33,363 nt of DNA from assembly GCA_021792455.1 (NCBI GenBank), contig JAJYUP010000023.1:1-33363 (forward strand). Reading direction: 5' to 3'. The position numbers and the translations under genes were made by a program. A model generated the notes under the pieces. The model did no database searches and was not told the origin of the DNA. It worked only from the letters and a program-made list of their open reading frames with translations. How positions within the stretch are numbered: the first letter of the stretch is position 1; every line of letters begins with the position of its first letter. Of the stretch, positions 16,437 through 24,065 are shown in pieces. This DNA comes from Actinomycetes bacterium (GTDB lineage: Bacteria; Actinomycetota; Thermoleophilia; Solirubrobacterales; Solirubrobacteraceae).

Positions 16437-17202
16437 CTGGATCTATCTGCTCCCTGATCAGCTGGACCTGCTGTGGGGTGGGCGGTTCGGTCTGCGGCAC
16501 CTCGCCTTCGATCACGAGCTCGAACCCGGTCTGGGAGATCACCTCCGGTACGCTCACCCCAGGATGGACGCTGCGCAGGCGCATGCGCTTGGACTCCGGC
16601 TCGAAGTCGAGCACCGCGAGGTTGGTGATGACGATCTCAGGGCCGCCTTCGAGTCCCAGATCTGCGCGGCTGCTGCCCCCGTCGAGCCAGCCGGCGCAGG
16701 TGATGAAGTCGACTCGCTCCACGAGCGTTCGCGGGTTGTGCGTCGTCGTCCAGTACAGCAGACGCTTGCCGATCGATCCCATGTCTCCAAGCCCCGCCGA
16801 CCCCGGCAGGCGCACCTTCGGAGCGTGGTAGTCGGTGCCGATCACCGAGTTGTTTGCGTTGCCATGTCGGTCGATCTGGGCTCCCCTGACGCAGAACTTC
16901 GTCAACCACCTGCCGTTCAGCGCGTAGGACCAGAAATCCTCGAGCTGGGGCATGTACATCGAGGAGCGGTGCCAGAGCGGCGCCTCGAGCGTCGACGCCG
17001 GCACTCTTCTCGGGCGTGCGTCGAGGCCAACGGCGCCCGCGAGCCACACGAGCTTCGGCGCGTGAGTCGCTCTCGCCAGCGAGAAGGCGCAGACGGGAAT
17101 GAACGACGCTGCGCCATTGACGACCTGGTCGTCGTCCGCCAACTGCCGGGCAAGCGTTGCAACCATCAGCTCGTCGACGGTGTAGTCGCCCGCGCTGCTC
17201 AT
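16405..17202 (-). CDS. CoA-transferase-fold beta subunit (IpdB/GctB-like), second copy
   Basis: 265-aa beta subunit, paralogous to the one at 12271-13059. Shared blocks include DYTVDELMVATLARQL at the N-terminus, FCVRGAQIDRHGNANNSVIG, YWTTTHNPRTLV, MRLRSVHPGVSV and SQTGFELVIEGEVPQTEPP. As in its paralogue, the region expected to hold the transferase glutamate reads NGAASFIPVC. ATG 17202 forms an ATGA overlap with the stop of the alpha subunit at 17199; a longer frame reading from 17286 is not needed. The 3' end overlaps the ligase start by 32 bp. The three genes appear to be one translationally coupled unit. Confidence 0.86.
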   Translation of the reverse strand: MSSAGDYTVDELMVATLARQLADDDQVVNGAASFIPVCAFSLARATHAPKLVWLAGAVGLDARPRRVPASTLEAPLWHRSSMYMPQLEDFWSYALNGRWLTKFCVRGAQIDRHGNANNSVIGTDYHAPKVRLPGSAGLGDMGSIGKRLLYWTTTHNPRTLVERVDFITCAGWLDGGSSRADLGLEGGPEIVITNLAVLDFEPESKRMRLRSVHPGVSVPEVISQTGFELVIEGEVPQTEPPTPQQVQLIREQIDPDGARRREFGG

Positions 17203-18083
17203 GCGATCTCCCTCCAGCTGCGTGTCTTCTGCAGTGCGTCCTCTCCGATGAGCTTCAGATACTCGCTCTGGCTGCCTGCCCCGCATAGGCGCTCGATCTC
17301 CTGTTGGGCCTGCTCAGGGGAGCGCGACAGGGACACCCAGCGTTCGTGGAAGGCCTCGTCGTAGACGTAGTCGGGGAAGAACGAGGTTGGGTGGCAGCCA
17401 TGCGGAGCCTCGACGACTGCGTCGACTGCGAAGTGGGGAATGACGGTCTCATGCGGGCGCTGCCGGACCTGCTCCTCGGAGATGATCTTCTCCACCGTGA
17501 CGATCGTCTTGCCGCAGGCCTTCGGATAGATCTGGACATCAGGCCAGATCGTGCCGCCGTCGTACTGGATGTTTCCGAGGGGATCTGCGCGGTGGGCGTG
17601 CAGCAGACAGACATCGGGGTTGAGCCTGCGGCAGGCGAGCACGCGCTCGCCACTGAACGGATCCTCGATCTCGGCGATCGTGTCTGGGTGCAATCCGGGA
17701 AGGTCGGTGCCGATCATCCCGCGCGTGATCCCGAACGGCAGGTTGCGCGCGCCGGCCTGCAGGCGGGCGAGGATCCCCGTCTCCGAGTACTCCTCGAACT
17801 CTATCCGTCCGTCCTGCACGCCCTGCCTGAAGCCCTGGCAGAGGCCAAAGCGCTCCATAGAGACTATCGGCCCGCAGAACCTGTTCATAACGCCGGCGAA
17901 CGCGAGCCAGTCGATGCCGATGCCTGCGACGACTGAGGTGATCGTGAGCTCCCGCCGTCGCTGCCTGATCAGCTCCCTGACGAGAGTCATCGGGATTCCC
18001 TGGGTGCCCATGCTCTGCACCGCGACATGAGCACCGTCCCCGATCATCTCGACCGCTTCCGCGGCGCTCATGACCTTCGACAA
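17199..18083 (-). CDS. CoA-transferase-fold alpha subunit (IpdA/GctA-like), second complete pair
   Basis: 294-aa alpha subunit paired with the beta subunit at 16405-17202. It has the N-terminal SMGTQGIPMTLV element, FEEYSETGILARLQAGA where IpdA carries its catalytic glutamate, and FGITRGMIGTDLPGLHPDTI. It is closer to the 11426 alpha subunit (shared TDLPGLHPD/TDMPALHPD) than to the lone one at 2487. The start is taken as TTG 18083 because GGGAGG (minus strand, 18095-18090) lies 6 nt upstream; ATG 18071 is an alternative with a poorly spaced site. A long palindromic operator lies about 95 bp upstream (18179-18200), so this unit probably has its own promoter although the SDR gene lies upstream in the same direction. 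Confidence 0.85.
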   Translation of the reverse strand: MSKVMSAAEAVEMIGDGAHVAVQSMGTQGIPMTLVRELIRQRRRELTITSVVAGIGIDWLAFAGVMNRFCGPIVSMERFGLCQGFRQGVQDGRIEFEEYSETGILARLQAGARNLPFGITRGMIGTDLPGLHPDTIAEIEDPFSGERVLACRRLNPDVCLLHAHRADPLGNIQYDGGTIWPDVQIYPKACGKTIVTVEKIISEEQVRQRPHETVIPHFAVDAVVEAPHGCHPTSFFPDYVYDEAFHERWVSLSRSPEQAQQEIERLCGAGSQSEYLKLIGEDALQKTRSWREIA

Positions 18084-18178
18084 GTTGATCCTCCCGACAT
18101 CTGATGGCCACTCGATCCCGACATCTGACAGCTGCTCGATCGCATTGGATGGGGGGCGAGCCGACCTGGTCCTCGCTG

Positions 18179-18200
18179 CTCAACCAAACGCTTGGTTGAG
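18179..18200. promoter_or_regulatory. TetR-type operator, 9-bp perfect arms
   Basis: The longest palindrome of this family in the window: CTCAACCAA and TTGGTTGAG around ACGC, a perfect 9-bp inverted repeat with the usual 4-bp spacer. It lies in the 207-bp gap between the SDR gene and the alpha subunit at 18083. On the minus strand TAAACT just upstream of the palindrome may be a -10. No other feature is seen in the gap. Confidence 0.7.
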
Positions 18201-18290
18201 TTTACAAGAGCCTCCTCACCCCTGTCAAACGAGCGGCGTGGCCGCGCGAGCACGGTCGAGCAGCGCAGAGGGCGGGGCAGGCGCTGCTGC

Positions 18291-19082
18291 TCAGCCCGTA
18301 ACTGCGATTTCAGGCAGCCCACCATGGACCTCGAGCACCTGACCGGTGATGAACCCCGCATCCTCTCCACAGAAGAATGCGACTGCCGCCGCGACGTCGG
18401 CGGGCTCACCCGCCCGTCCGACGGGGATCCGCCGAACGATCGCCTCGCGCACCTCCGCGGGCATCCCAAGCGGCTGTCCCTCTGCGCGCGCGGCGGTCAT
18501 CCTCGTTGCGATGAACCCAGGCGCGACCGCGTTCGCGGTCACGCCGAACTGTGCCCACTCCTTCGCGATCGTGCGGGTGAGTCCGATGAGCCCAGCCTTC
18601 GCGGAAGCGTAGTTGGCGTTGCCGGTGCTGCCGTAGATCCCGGAGACCGAGGCGATGTTCACGATGCGGCGCGCGGCAGTTCGCTCGCGGTCGCGGAAGT
18701 GCGGCGCGACCGCCTGGATCATGTGGAACGCGCCGCCGAGCACGACCTCCTGCACGCCGCGCCACTGCTGCTCCGTCATGCGGTGGACCATAGCGTCACG
18801 CGTGAGGCCTGCATTGTTGACGAGGATGTGCAGAGCGCCGAAGCGCTCGACGGTCTCGGCAACCCAGCGCTCGCAGTCGGTGTGGCTGGCGACGTCGCCG
18901 CCGAGCGCGAGCACGTTCGCGCCCGCAGACCGCAGCTGCTGCGCCGCCTGCTCTGCGGGCTCGATGTCCAGATCGGTGATACAGACGGCGACCCCTTCTG
19001 AGGTGAGCCGCTCCGCGATCGCAAGGCCGATCCCGCGCGCGGCTCCCGTGATGATCGCGACCCTCTCTGCTTCGCTGCTCAC
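18291..19082 (-). CDS. short-chain dehydrogenase/reductase (FabG-like)
   Basis: 263-aa classical SDR that would interconvert a hydroxyl and keto group with NAD(P)H. The cofactor motif TGAARGIG is at 12-19, the structural NNAG at 89-92, the catalytic serine is S145 or S147 in NIASVSG, and Y158/K162 lie in YASAK. An acidic DLD after the second strand (residues 37-39) favours NAD(H). The GTG start at 19082 has GGGAG at suitable spacing. It follows the amidohydrolase gene by 14 nt and is last in a ligase-amidohydrolase-SDR unit. A 3-hydroxyacyl-CoA dehydrogenase role fits the context but is inferred. Confidence 0.93.
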   Translation of the reverse strand: MSSEAERVAIITGAARGIGLAIAERLTSEGVAVCITDLDIEPAEQAAQQLRSAGANVLALGGDVASHTDCERWVAETVERFGALHILVNNAGLTRDAMVHRMTEQQWRGVQEVVLGGAFHMIQAVAPHFRDRERTAARRIVNIASVSGIYGSTGNANYASAKAGLIGLTRTIAKEWAQFGVTANAVAPGFIATRMTAARAEGQPLGMPAEVREAIVRRIPVGRAGEPADVAAAVAFFCGEDAGFITGQVLEVHGGLPEIAVTG

Positions 19083-19096
19083 AGCGGCTCCCGCGC

Positions 19097-20029
19097 TCAG
19101 CTGCCGCTCGCGACTGCGCCGCCTGCGGCGCTGTAGGTGGGGTCGTCGCTGAGCAGCGGCTCCTCGAGCTTGAACACCTTCACGGCTGTGTCGTGGAGCA
19201 GGGCGATCTTCGCCTCCTGCTTGAGGCCGAGCTCATCGATCTGCTGCAGGCTCTCTGGGTGGGTGATGAGCGGATAGTCGGTGCCCCACATCACCTTCCC
19301 GATTCCGCGTCTCCTCGCGTTGAGAAAGCGCACGAGCTTCGGATCCCAATACTTCGGGGCGTGACCAGAGACCGCGATGTAGACGTTCGGGTGCTTCCAG
19401 GCCATCGCGATCATCTCCTCGGTCCACGGCCAGCCGGTGTGTCCGCCGATCAGTCGCAGCTCTGGAAACCAGATCGCGATGTCGTCGAGCAGGATCGGCT
19501 TGCCGCAGGCGCTTGGCATGAACTCAGCGGAGTGGCCCGCCTGGAAGATGACGGGCACGTCGAGCTCCGCGCACTTGGTGTAGAAGGGCCACCACTCGCG
19601 CTCGTTGAGGGGAATGCCGAATCCGAATGGGTGAACGTGGGCGCCCTTGAAGCCGTAATCGCGCACGGCGCGCTCGAGTTCACGCACACCCTCCATGCCG
19701 CTGATCGGGTTTATTCCCGCGAGTCCGACAAATCGGTCTGGGTGGCTCGAGACGAGCTCTGCGATGTGCTCGTGGGGGATGTCAGAGAGCATCTTGCGGG
19801 TGCGGTACTGCATCATCTTCAGGCTCGGCATGCAGACGCGCCGAATGTTGTATTCGTCCATGTAGGCAACGAACTCGTCTGGCTTGTGCCAGCGCATGTT
19901 GTCATGCCGCCCCCACTGGTCGCCCATCATGAACGCCACCTCTGGGTTCTCGGTGAAGATCGTCCGGATCCCAAGCTCCGAGAACGGGTTGCACCAGGCA
20001 TCTATGGACGGGAGGCTGTACGGGTTCAT
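19097..20029 (-). CDS. amidohydrolase-2 family protein lacking the N-terminal HxH
   Basis: 310-aa member of the amidohydrolase 2 family (ACMSD/resorcylate-decarboxylase-like TIM barrels, PF04909 type). Later active-site elements are present: HVH at 131-133, AGH near H166, GGHTGWPW with H197, and WGTDYP with D251. The N-terminal metal ligands, normally DxHxH, read DAWCN (residues 10-14), so both histidines are missing. Metal binding may be altered, or another residue such as H131 may compensate. Family members decarboxylate or hydrolyse cyclic or dicarboxylic intermediates. Its ATG overlaps the stop of the upstream ligase (ATGA). Confidence 0.83.
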   Translation of the reverse strand: MNPYSLPSIDAWCNPFSELGIRTIFTENPEVAFMMGDQWGRHDNMRWHKPDEFVAYMDEYNIRRVCMPSLKMMQYRTRKMLSDIPHEHIAELVSSHPDRFVGLAGINPISGMEGVRELERAVRDYGFKGAHVHPFGFGIPLNEREWWPFYTKCAELDVPVIFQAGHSAEFMPSACGKPILLDDIAIWFPELRLIGGHTGWPWTEEMIAMAWKHPNVYIAVSGHAPKYWDPKLVRFLNARRRGIGKVMWGTDYPLITHPESLQQIDELGLKQEAKIALLHDTAVKVFKLEEPLLSDDPTYSAAGGAVASGS

Positions 20030-21378
20030 GATGGCTTCTGCACCTCGATGAGTTGGGCCTTGTGGGATGTGCGGTCGATGCTGCCGGGATCGACGATCTC
20101 GACCTCCGGTCGTACGGACAGCCGCTGGTGCATTGCAGCGGCGATGTCACTCGCGAGCGCTGCGTCGTCCTGCGCGCTCTGCCCAACCCCGCGCTCGACG
20201 CGCATCCGCAGCGGCGGCTCCACGCGGGGCGGGTTGCCGTTCACGATCAGCCTGAGCGCTCCGCTGACGCGAGGCGCGAAGCCCGCCACGAGATCGCGCG
20301 CGGCGGCCGGGTAGAGCTTGACGCCCTTGATTATGAGCAGGTCGTCGGTGCGTCCGATCACCTTCACCTTCGTCGAAAGCCGGCCGCTGGCGCCGCGGAT
20401 GCGGCGCATCTCGTAGACATCGCCAACGGAGCTGCGCAGCTGGGGCTGGGCACGCCAGCGAAGCGTCGTCTTCACCCGCACGCCATAGGCGGGCGTCCCG
20501 TCCTCAGGCACGGCAACGGGGCTCTCGGTGTCCGGATCCCAGAGCTGCTGCACCGAGCAGTCATCGCCGAGCACCGTCATCCCTTCGTACGGCCAGGCTC
20601 CGTCGGAGGCATTCATGATCCCGTGGGCGCCCCCAAGCGCGTCATAGACGGTCGCGCCGGTTGCCTCCTCGAGCCGCTTGCGCAGCTCTGGCAGGCCGGC
20701 GCCAGGCTCGCCTGCGCACACGATCGATTTCAGCTTCAGCGCGCTCATCCGCTCCGGTGCCTGCTCGATGAGGTACGTCGCATAGCTCGGTGTGCACAGC
20801 AGCGCGCTCGGACGCACGAGCTCGGCGACGTCGAGCAGCCGCTGGCTGCCCGCCTCCGCCCCGACGGGGACGATCTGGGCGCCCATCCGCTCGACGGCAC
20901 GCGCGAGCGGATAGCCCGCGAGGAACATCGACAGCCCGAAGCCCTGCAGAACGACCGTGCCCCGGCCGATGCCGGCCTGTGAGAGCGCGCGCGCCCAGAG
21001 TGCGTCGTTGACGGCGACGTCCTCTGGCGTGAAGGCATAGAAGGTTGGGACGCCCGTCGTGCCGGATGTCGAGGCGACCGCGACGACCTCAGCAGGATCC
21101 ACACAGAGGTGAGCGCCGAAGGGATGTCCCTCCTCTGCACGGCTGCGCTCCTGCAGCAGCCGCTCGTCCTCCTTGCCCAGCAGAATCGGCACGCGCTCGA
21201 GATCCTCCACGCAGGAGATGTCCCCTGGCTCGATGCCGTGGGACTGCAGCCGCTCCCGGTAGTACGGAGAGCGCTCCCAGCAGATCGCGACCGTCTCTCG
21301 CACGAGCTGGTCGCGCTGCTCAGGCGTCGTGTGCGACGGGGGCGCGGCAGCTCGGTCTTTGGAGTCGGTTGTGCTCAT
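20026..21378 (-). CDS. phenylacetate-CoA ligase-like protein (PaaK family)
   Basis: 450-aa ligase of the PaaK branch of adenylate-forming enzymes, which is shorter than the other ligases here. STSGTTGVPTFY at 103-114 is the P-loop, followed by the PaaK-like blocks GWQIVPVGA-type (here AQIVPVGAEAG), LLCTPSYATYL, and C-terminal GRTDDLLIIKGVKLYP. PaaK-type enzymes activate aromatic acids such as phenylacetate; the true substrate here is unknown. It is first in a three-gene minus unit. The ATG at 21378 lies about 95 bp from a bidirectional operator region (21474-21511) shared with the MaoC genes. Confidence 0.87.
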   Translation of the reverse strand: MSTTDSKDRAAAPPSHTTPEQRDQLVRETVAICWERSPYYRERLQSHGIEPGDISCVEDLERVPILLGKEDERLLQERSRAEEGHPFGAHLCVDPAEVVAVASTSGTTGVPTFYAFTPEDVAVNDALWARALSQAGIGRGTVVLQGFGLSMFLAGYPLARAVERMGAQIVPVGAEAGSQRLLDVAELVRPSALLCTPSYATYLIEQAPERMSALKLKSIVCAGEPGAGLPELRKRLEEATGATVYDALGGAHGIMNASDGAWPYEGMTVLGDDCSVQQLWDPDTESPVAVPEDGTPAYGVRVKTTLRWRAQPQLRSSVGDVYEMRRIRGASGRLSTKVKVIGRTDDLLIIKGVKLYPAAARDLVAGFAPRVSGALRLIVNGNPPRVEPPLRMRVERGVGQSAQDDAALASDIAAAMHQRLSVRPEVEIVDPGSIDRTSHKAQLIEVQKPS

Positions 21379-21473
21379 TTGCTCTGATGATCCTCACTCG
21401 GCTCGCGGGCGGCCCCTGCAGGCGATCGCCCCTCCTGTCGGCGGTCTTCGCCTCCTGTCGCCCGCTGGTCGTG

Positions 21474-21511
21474 ATTCTACCGGACGCTTTCTACCGGACA
21501 CTTGGTAGATT
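21474..21511. promoter_or_regulatory. bidirectional operator/promoter with duplicated half-site
   Basis: Operator CTACCGG-ACAC-TTGGTAG at 21491-21508. On the plus strand its right arm contributes TAG to a -10 TAGATT (21506-21511), 6 nt before the GTG of the MaoC gene, implying a leaderless mRNA. TTCTACCGGAC plus three bases is duplicated in tandem (14-bp units, 21475-21488 and 21489-21502), which on the minus strand gives two -10-like boxes, TAGAAA (21493-21488) and TAGAAT (21479-21474), facing the PaaK-like ligase gene. Confidence 0.65.
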
Positions 21512-21517
21512 GCCTGT

Positions 21518-21958
21518 GTGCGACAAGACTACACCCACCTCGTGGGCCATCGCTTTCCCGGTGGCACGTACACGCTGCCCGCGTGGCTCTGCTGGCTCTG
21601 GGCAGATACCGCAGAGCTGCCTGCGGACGAACACGTCGCCCACCCCGCGCTCGCCTACTTCGTCGCGATGCAGGGCGTGGGTGTGACGATCCAGGACATC
21701 TTCGATCTGATGGACGCGACCGCTGACAGTGGTGTGATGTTCGGCGAATGCAGGCTGCTCTGGCGCCGGCCGCTCAGCCCCGGCGCCACCTACCGCTGTG
21801 AGGGGCGGATCATCGAGGTCGAGCGCAAGCAGGGCAGGCGCGCGGGGGTGTTCGACAAGATGTCCTTCGAGGTGACGATGACAGAGCAGGGACAGTCGGA
21901 TCCTGCGGCAGAGTGCGTGAACACCTGGGTGTTTCCGCGGGGCATGGGTGAGGGCTGA
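21518..21958 (+). CDS. MaoC-like dehydratase, FAS1-type N-terminal-domain subunit
   Basis: 146-aa hot-dog-fold protein of the MaoC/FAS1-like dehydratase N-terminal type. It lacks the catalytic D-x4-H motif seen in its neighbour, so it is probably the non-catalytic, substrate-shaping half of a heterodimeric enoyl-CoA hydratase, as in the ChsH1-ChsH2 or HadAB arrangements. The GTG start has no Shine-Dalgarno sequence, but a -10 box ends 6 nt upstream, pointing to leaderless translation. Its stop overlaps the ATG of the next gene by one base (TGATG). The operator immediately upstream is shared with the divergent ligase unit. Confidence 0.8.
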   Translation: MRQDYTHLVGHRFPGGTYTLPAWLCWLWADTAELPADEHVAHPALAYFVAMQGVGVTIQDIFDLMDATADSGVMFGECRLLWRRPLSPGATYRCEGRIIEVERKQGRRAGVFDKMSFEVTMTEQGQSDPAAECVNTWVFPRGMGEG

Positions 21959-22371
21959 TGGCCGATGGCAAACTGACGGTCGGGATGCAGCTCGAGCCGT
22001 TCGTGATCGAGTCGGTCGATCCCCAGCGCATGAAGACGATGGTTGCGATCCTGCGGGACCCGAACCCGATTCACTACGACACCGAGGTCACCCGCAGGCT
22101 GGGTCTCGGCGATCGCCCCGTCAATCAGGGGCCGATCAACCTCACCTGGATGGTCGAGGCGGTCGCGCGGTTTGCAGGCGGCCCGAAGCGCCTTCGGGAC
22201 ATAGAGGTGAGATTTCTCGGCAACGTCTTTGCCGGTGAGCGCTTCGAATGCACAGGGCGGGTGAGCAGCATCGACGCTGCTGCGGGCACTGCCGAGATCG
22301 AGGTGACCGCGACCGCTGACGGACGCGATGTGCTGAGCGGGACGGCGACCGTCGCGGTGGGTGGGCAGTAG
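21958..22371 (+). CDS. MaoC-like enoyl-CoA hydratase, catalytic subunit
   Basis: 137-aa single hot-dog protein with the hydratase-2 motif RDPNPIHYD: D34 and H39 are the expected catalytic pair. It should add water to a 2-enoyl-CoA, probably as a heterodimer with the product of the gene it overlaps (21518-21958). This would produce the 3-hydroxyacyl-CoA that the SDR across the divergent promoter could oxidise. The last codons (GTGGGTGGGCAGTAG) resemble a unit of the tandem repeat that follows (22376-22540), suggesting that the repeat grew from this gene's 3' end. Confidence 0.88.
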   Translation: MADGKLTVGMQLEPFVIESVDPQRMKTMVAILRDPNPIHYDTEVTRRLGLGDRPVNQGPINLTWMVEAVARFAGGPKRLRDIEVRFLGNVFAGERFECTGRVSSIDAAAGTAEIEVTATADGRDVLSGTATVAVGGQ

Positions 22372-22375
22372 ACCA

Positions 22376-22540
22376 CCCGACTGTCTGCCTCGGTGGGCCG
22401 TAGACCTCGCGATCGCCGCCGTAGCTGAGAAGCAGGTGGGCGCCCCGACTGTCGCCGTCGGTGGGCCGTAGACCTCGCGACCGCCGCCGTACAAGGTGAG
22501 AAGCAGGTGGGCGCCCCGACTGTCGCCGTCGGTGGGCAGT
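22376..22540. repeat. 68-71-bp tandem repeat downstream of MaoC gene
   Basis: Copies begin with CCCGACTGTC at 22376, 22444 and 22515 (periods 68 and 71 bp); the third is partial. Each carries CGGTGGGCCGTAGACCTCGC followed by AAGCAGGTGGGCGC in the first two. The unit resembles the 3' end and stop region of the preceding MaoC gene. It fills most of the 260-bp gap between that gene and the convergent P450. CCGAC...GTCGG within the unit could form a small hairpin on both strands. No gene is seen here; the remainder (22541-22631) is GC-rich without a clear terminator. Confidence 0.9.
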
Positions 22541-22631
22541 GGGCGCTGGGCGAGCATCTGGCGGGCGGCTGCACCCGGCGGGGAGCGACTCCGGCCGGCG
22601 GGCCGCGGCGCGCCTGCTCATCTCAGGCCGC

Positions 22632-24041
22632 TCAGCTCGCTGCGAGGAACCCTATGTGCAGCTGCTTCAGCGCGCGCAGCAGATAGTTGCGTTGGTAGGC
22701 GAAGTCGTTCGCCCCCTCGATCAGCCAGAGCCGATCGACACGTTCGATCAGGGCCTTGAATCCGAAGAGCAGCTCCCTGCGCGCCAGTGGAGCGCCGAGG
22801 CAGTGGTGGCTGCCGAGGCCGAACGCGAGGTGCCCGCGCGGGTGTCGCCGATTCAGGTCGATGGTGTCCGGAGCGTCATACCGCGCGGGGTCACGGTTCG
22901 CGGCCGCGTAGCGAAGGGAGACCACTGATCCAGCGGGGATCCTCACGCCATGCAGCTCGACGTCCCTCGAGGTTTCCCTCGGCAGGCACTGCACAGGGGA
23001 CTCGAGGCGAAGCACCTCCTCGACGAAGGGCTCGAGGTTCTTCTCGGGGTTGCGCTTGAGCGCGTCCCAGGCCTGAGGATCTCGAGCGAGCAGCATCACG
23101 CCGCCGGACAGCGCGTTCGTCGTCGTCTCTGCGCCACCGACGAAGAGGTCGGCCATCGTCTCGGAGTGCAGCTCGTTGTCGGTGAGCTTGCGTTTCCAGT
23201 CCTCGACTTCGCTGTTGACGAGGTCGGAGAGCAGCGTGTCGTTCGGATGCCTGCGCAGCTCTTCGAAGCGCTCCTGGAAGTACTGCTGGGCCTCGATGTC
23301 CATTTCAGCGGATCGCAGGCGCTGCTCAGGCGTCTGCATGAGCCCTATGCGCTGCACCCACGCGTCGGTCCACGCCTTGATCTTCGGCATGTCCTCGTCC
23401 TCGGCACCCGCCTGCTTGGCGATGACGTAGAGGGGAAGGGGCACCGCGAACTCGCTCACCCACTCGCAACGTCCCCGCTCGATGAACTGGTCGATCAGGC
23501 GATTGGCCAGTGCCTCGACGAACGGGTCGAGCTCACTCACTCTCCGGGGGCGGAATGCCCAGTCGAAGAGGCGCCGCAGCGACATGTGCTCAGGCTCGTT
23601 GCGACCGCTGAGAGTCGGAGATCCAACCCAGCCCCTCTCTTCGTAGAGCTTCCGGATCTGCTCTTCGACGCGCGCCATCGCAAGCAGCTGCGCCGCCCTC
23701 TGCGGGTCGGCGTCCTTCAGGCCCGCTTCGGTCGCGGAGACCCTCGTGCCGATGCTCGGGAAGGTATCGACGTCGAGCAGAGCCGCACGCAGGTCCTCGT
23801 ACCTCGTGAGCGTGTACATCCCCGTCACAGGGTCCCTCCAGACGGGCGCCTGCTCGCGAAGAACCTCGTATGCCTCGTAGGGGCAGTCGTTCGTCGCCTG
23901 ATCGAAGAAGCTCACCTCATCGGGGGAGGCGATTCGCTGCTCGCGGCTGCGCCCAGCGTGCTCGGCGTGACGGGCGCACCCCGGCGCAGCGCGCCTCTCC
24001 CCTGAGGAGCGCTGATCTGCTGAGGAGCGCTGATCTGGCAC
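22632..24041 (-). CDS. cytochrome P450, second tandem copy
   Basis: 469-aa bacterial class P450. The heme-ligand motif FGLGSHHCLG (407-416, Cys 414) fits the canonical pattern. The I-helix GGAETT and the K-helix EEVLRLESPVQ (ExxR) are present. It is highly similar along its length to the P450 at 24066-25412 and begins the fold with FFDQATNDCPYEAYEVLREQAPVW. It carries about 30 extra N-terminal residues including a repeated DQRSSA/DQRSSG, encoded by an 18-bp tandem duplication. The GTG start at 24041 lacks a clear ribosome binding site, so the true start could lie nearer the fold. It lies 24 nt downstream of its paralogue and is soluble (no membrane anchor seen). Electron partners are not encoded in the window. 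Confidence 0.92.
   Translation of the reverse strand: MPDQRSSADQRSSGERRAAPGCARHAEHAGRSREQRIASPDEVSFFDQATNDCPYEAYEVLREQAPVWRDPVTGMYTLTRYEDLRAALLDVDTFPSIGTRVSATEAGLKDADPQRAAQLLAMARVEEQIRKLYEERGWVGSPTLSGRNEPEHMSLRRLFDWAFRPRRVSELDPFVEALANRLIDQFIERGRCEWVSEFAVPLPLYVIAKQAGAEDEDMPKIKAWTDAWVQRIGLMQTPEQRLRSAEMDIEAQQYFQERFEELRRHPNDTLLSDLVNSEVEDWKRKLTDNELHSETMADLFVGGAETTTNALSGGVMLLARDPQAWDALKRNPEKNLEPFVEEVLRLESPVQCLPRETSRDVELHGVRIPAGSVVSLRYAAANRDPARYDAPDTIDLNRRHPRGHLAFGLGSHHCLGAPLARRELLFGFKALIERVDRLWLIEGANDFAYQRNYLLRALKQLHIGFLAAS
24002..24037. repeat. 18-bp perfect tandem duplication at P450 5' end
   Basis: CTGAGGAGCGCTGATCTG occurs twice in tandem (24002-24019 and 24020-24037). On the minus strand it encodes the DQRSS repeat just after the start of the second P450. 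In-frame, so length change would not disrupt the gene. Confidence 0.95.
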
Positions 24042-24065
24042 GTCCAGCGTGTCCGCGGTTGCCGC

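Noticed and set aside
22376-22540. CRISPR array
   Set aside because: Units are long, contiguous tandem copies with no unique spacers and there are no cas genes.
22125-22621. minus-strand frames through the 68-71-bp repeat
   Set aside because: The repeated peptide blocks come from the DNA repeat, no domain is recognisable and frames differ between copies.
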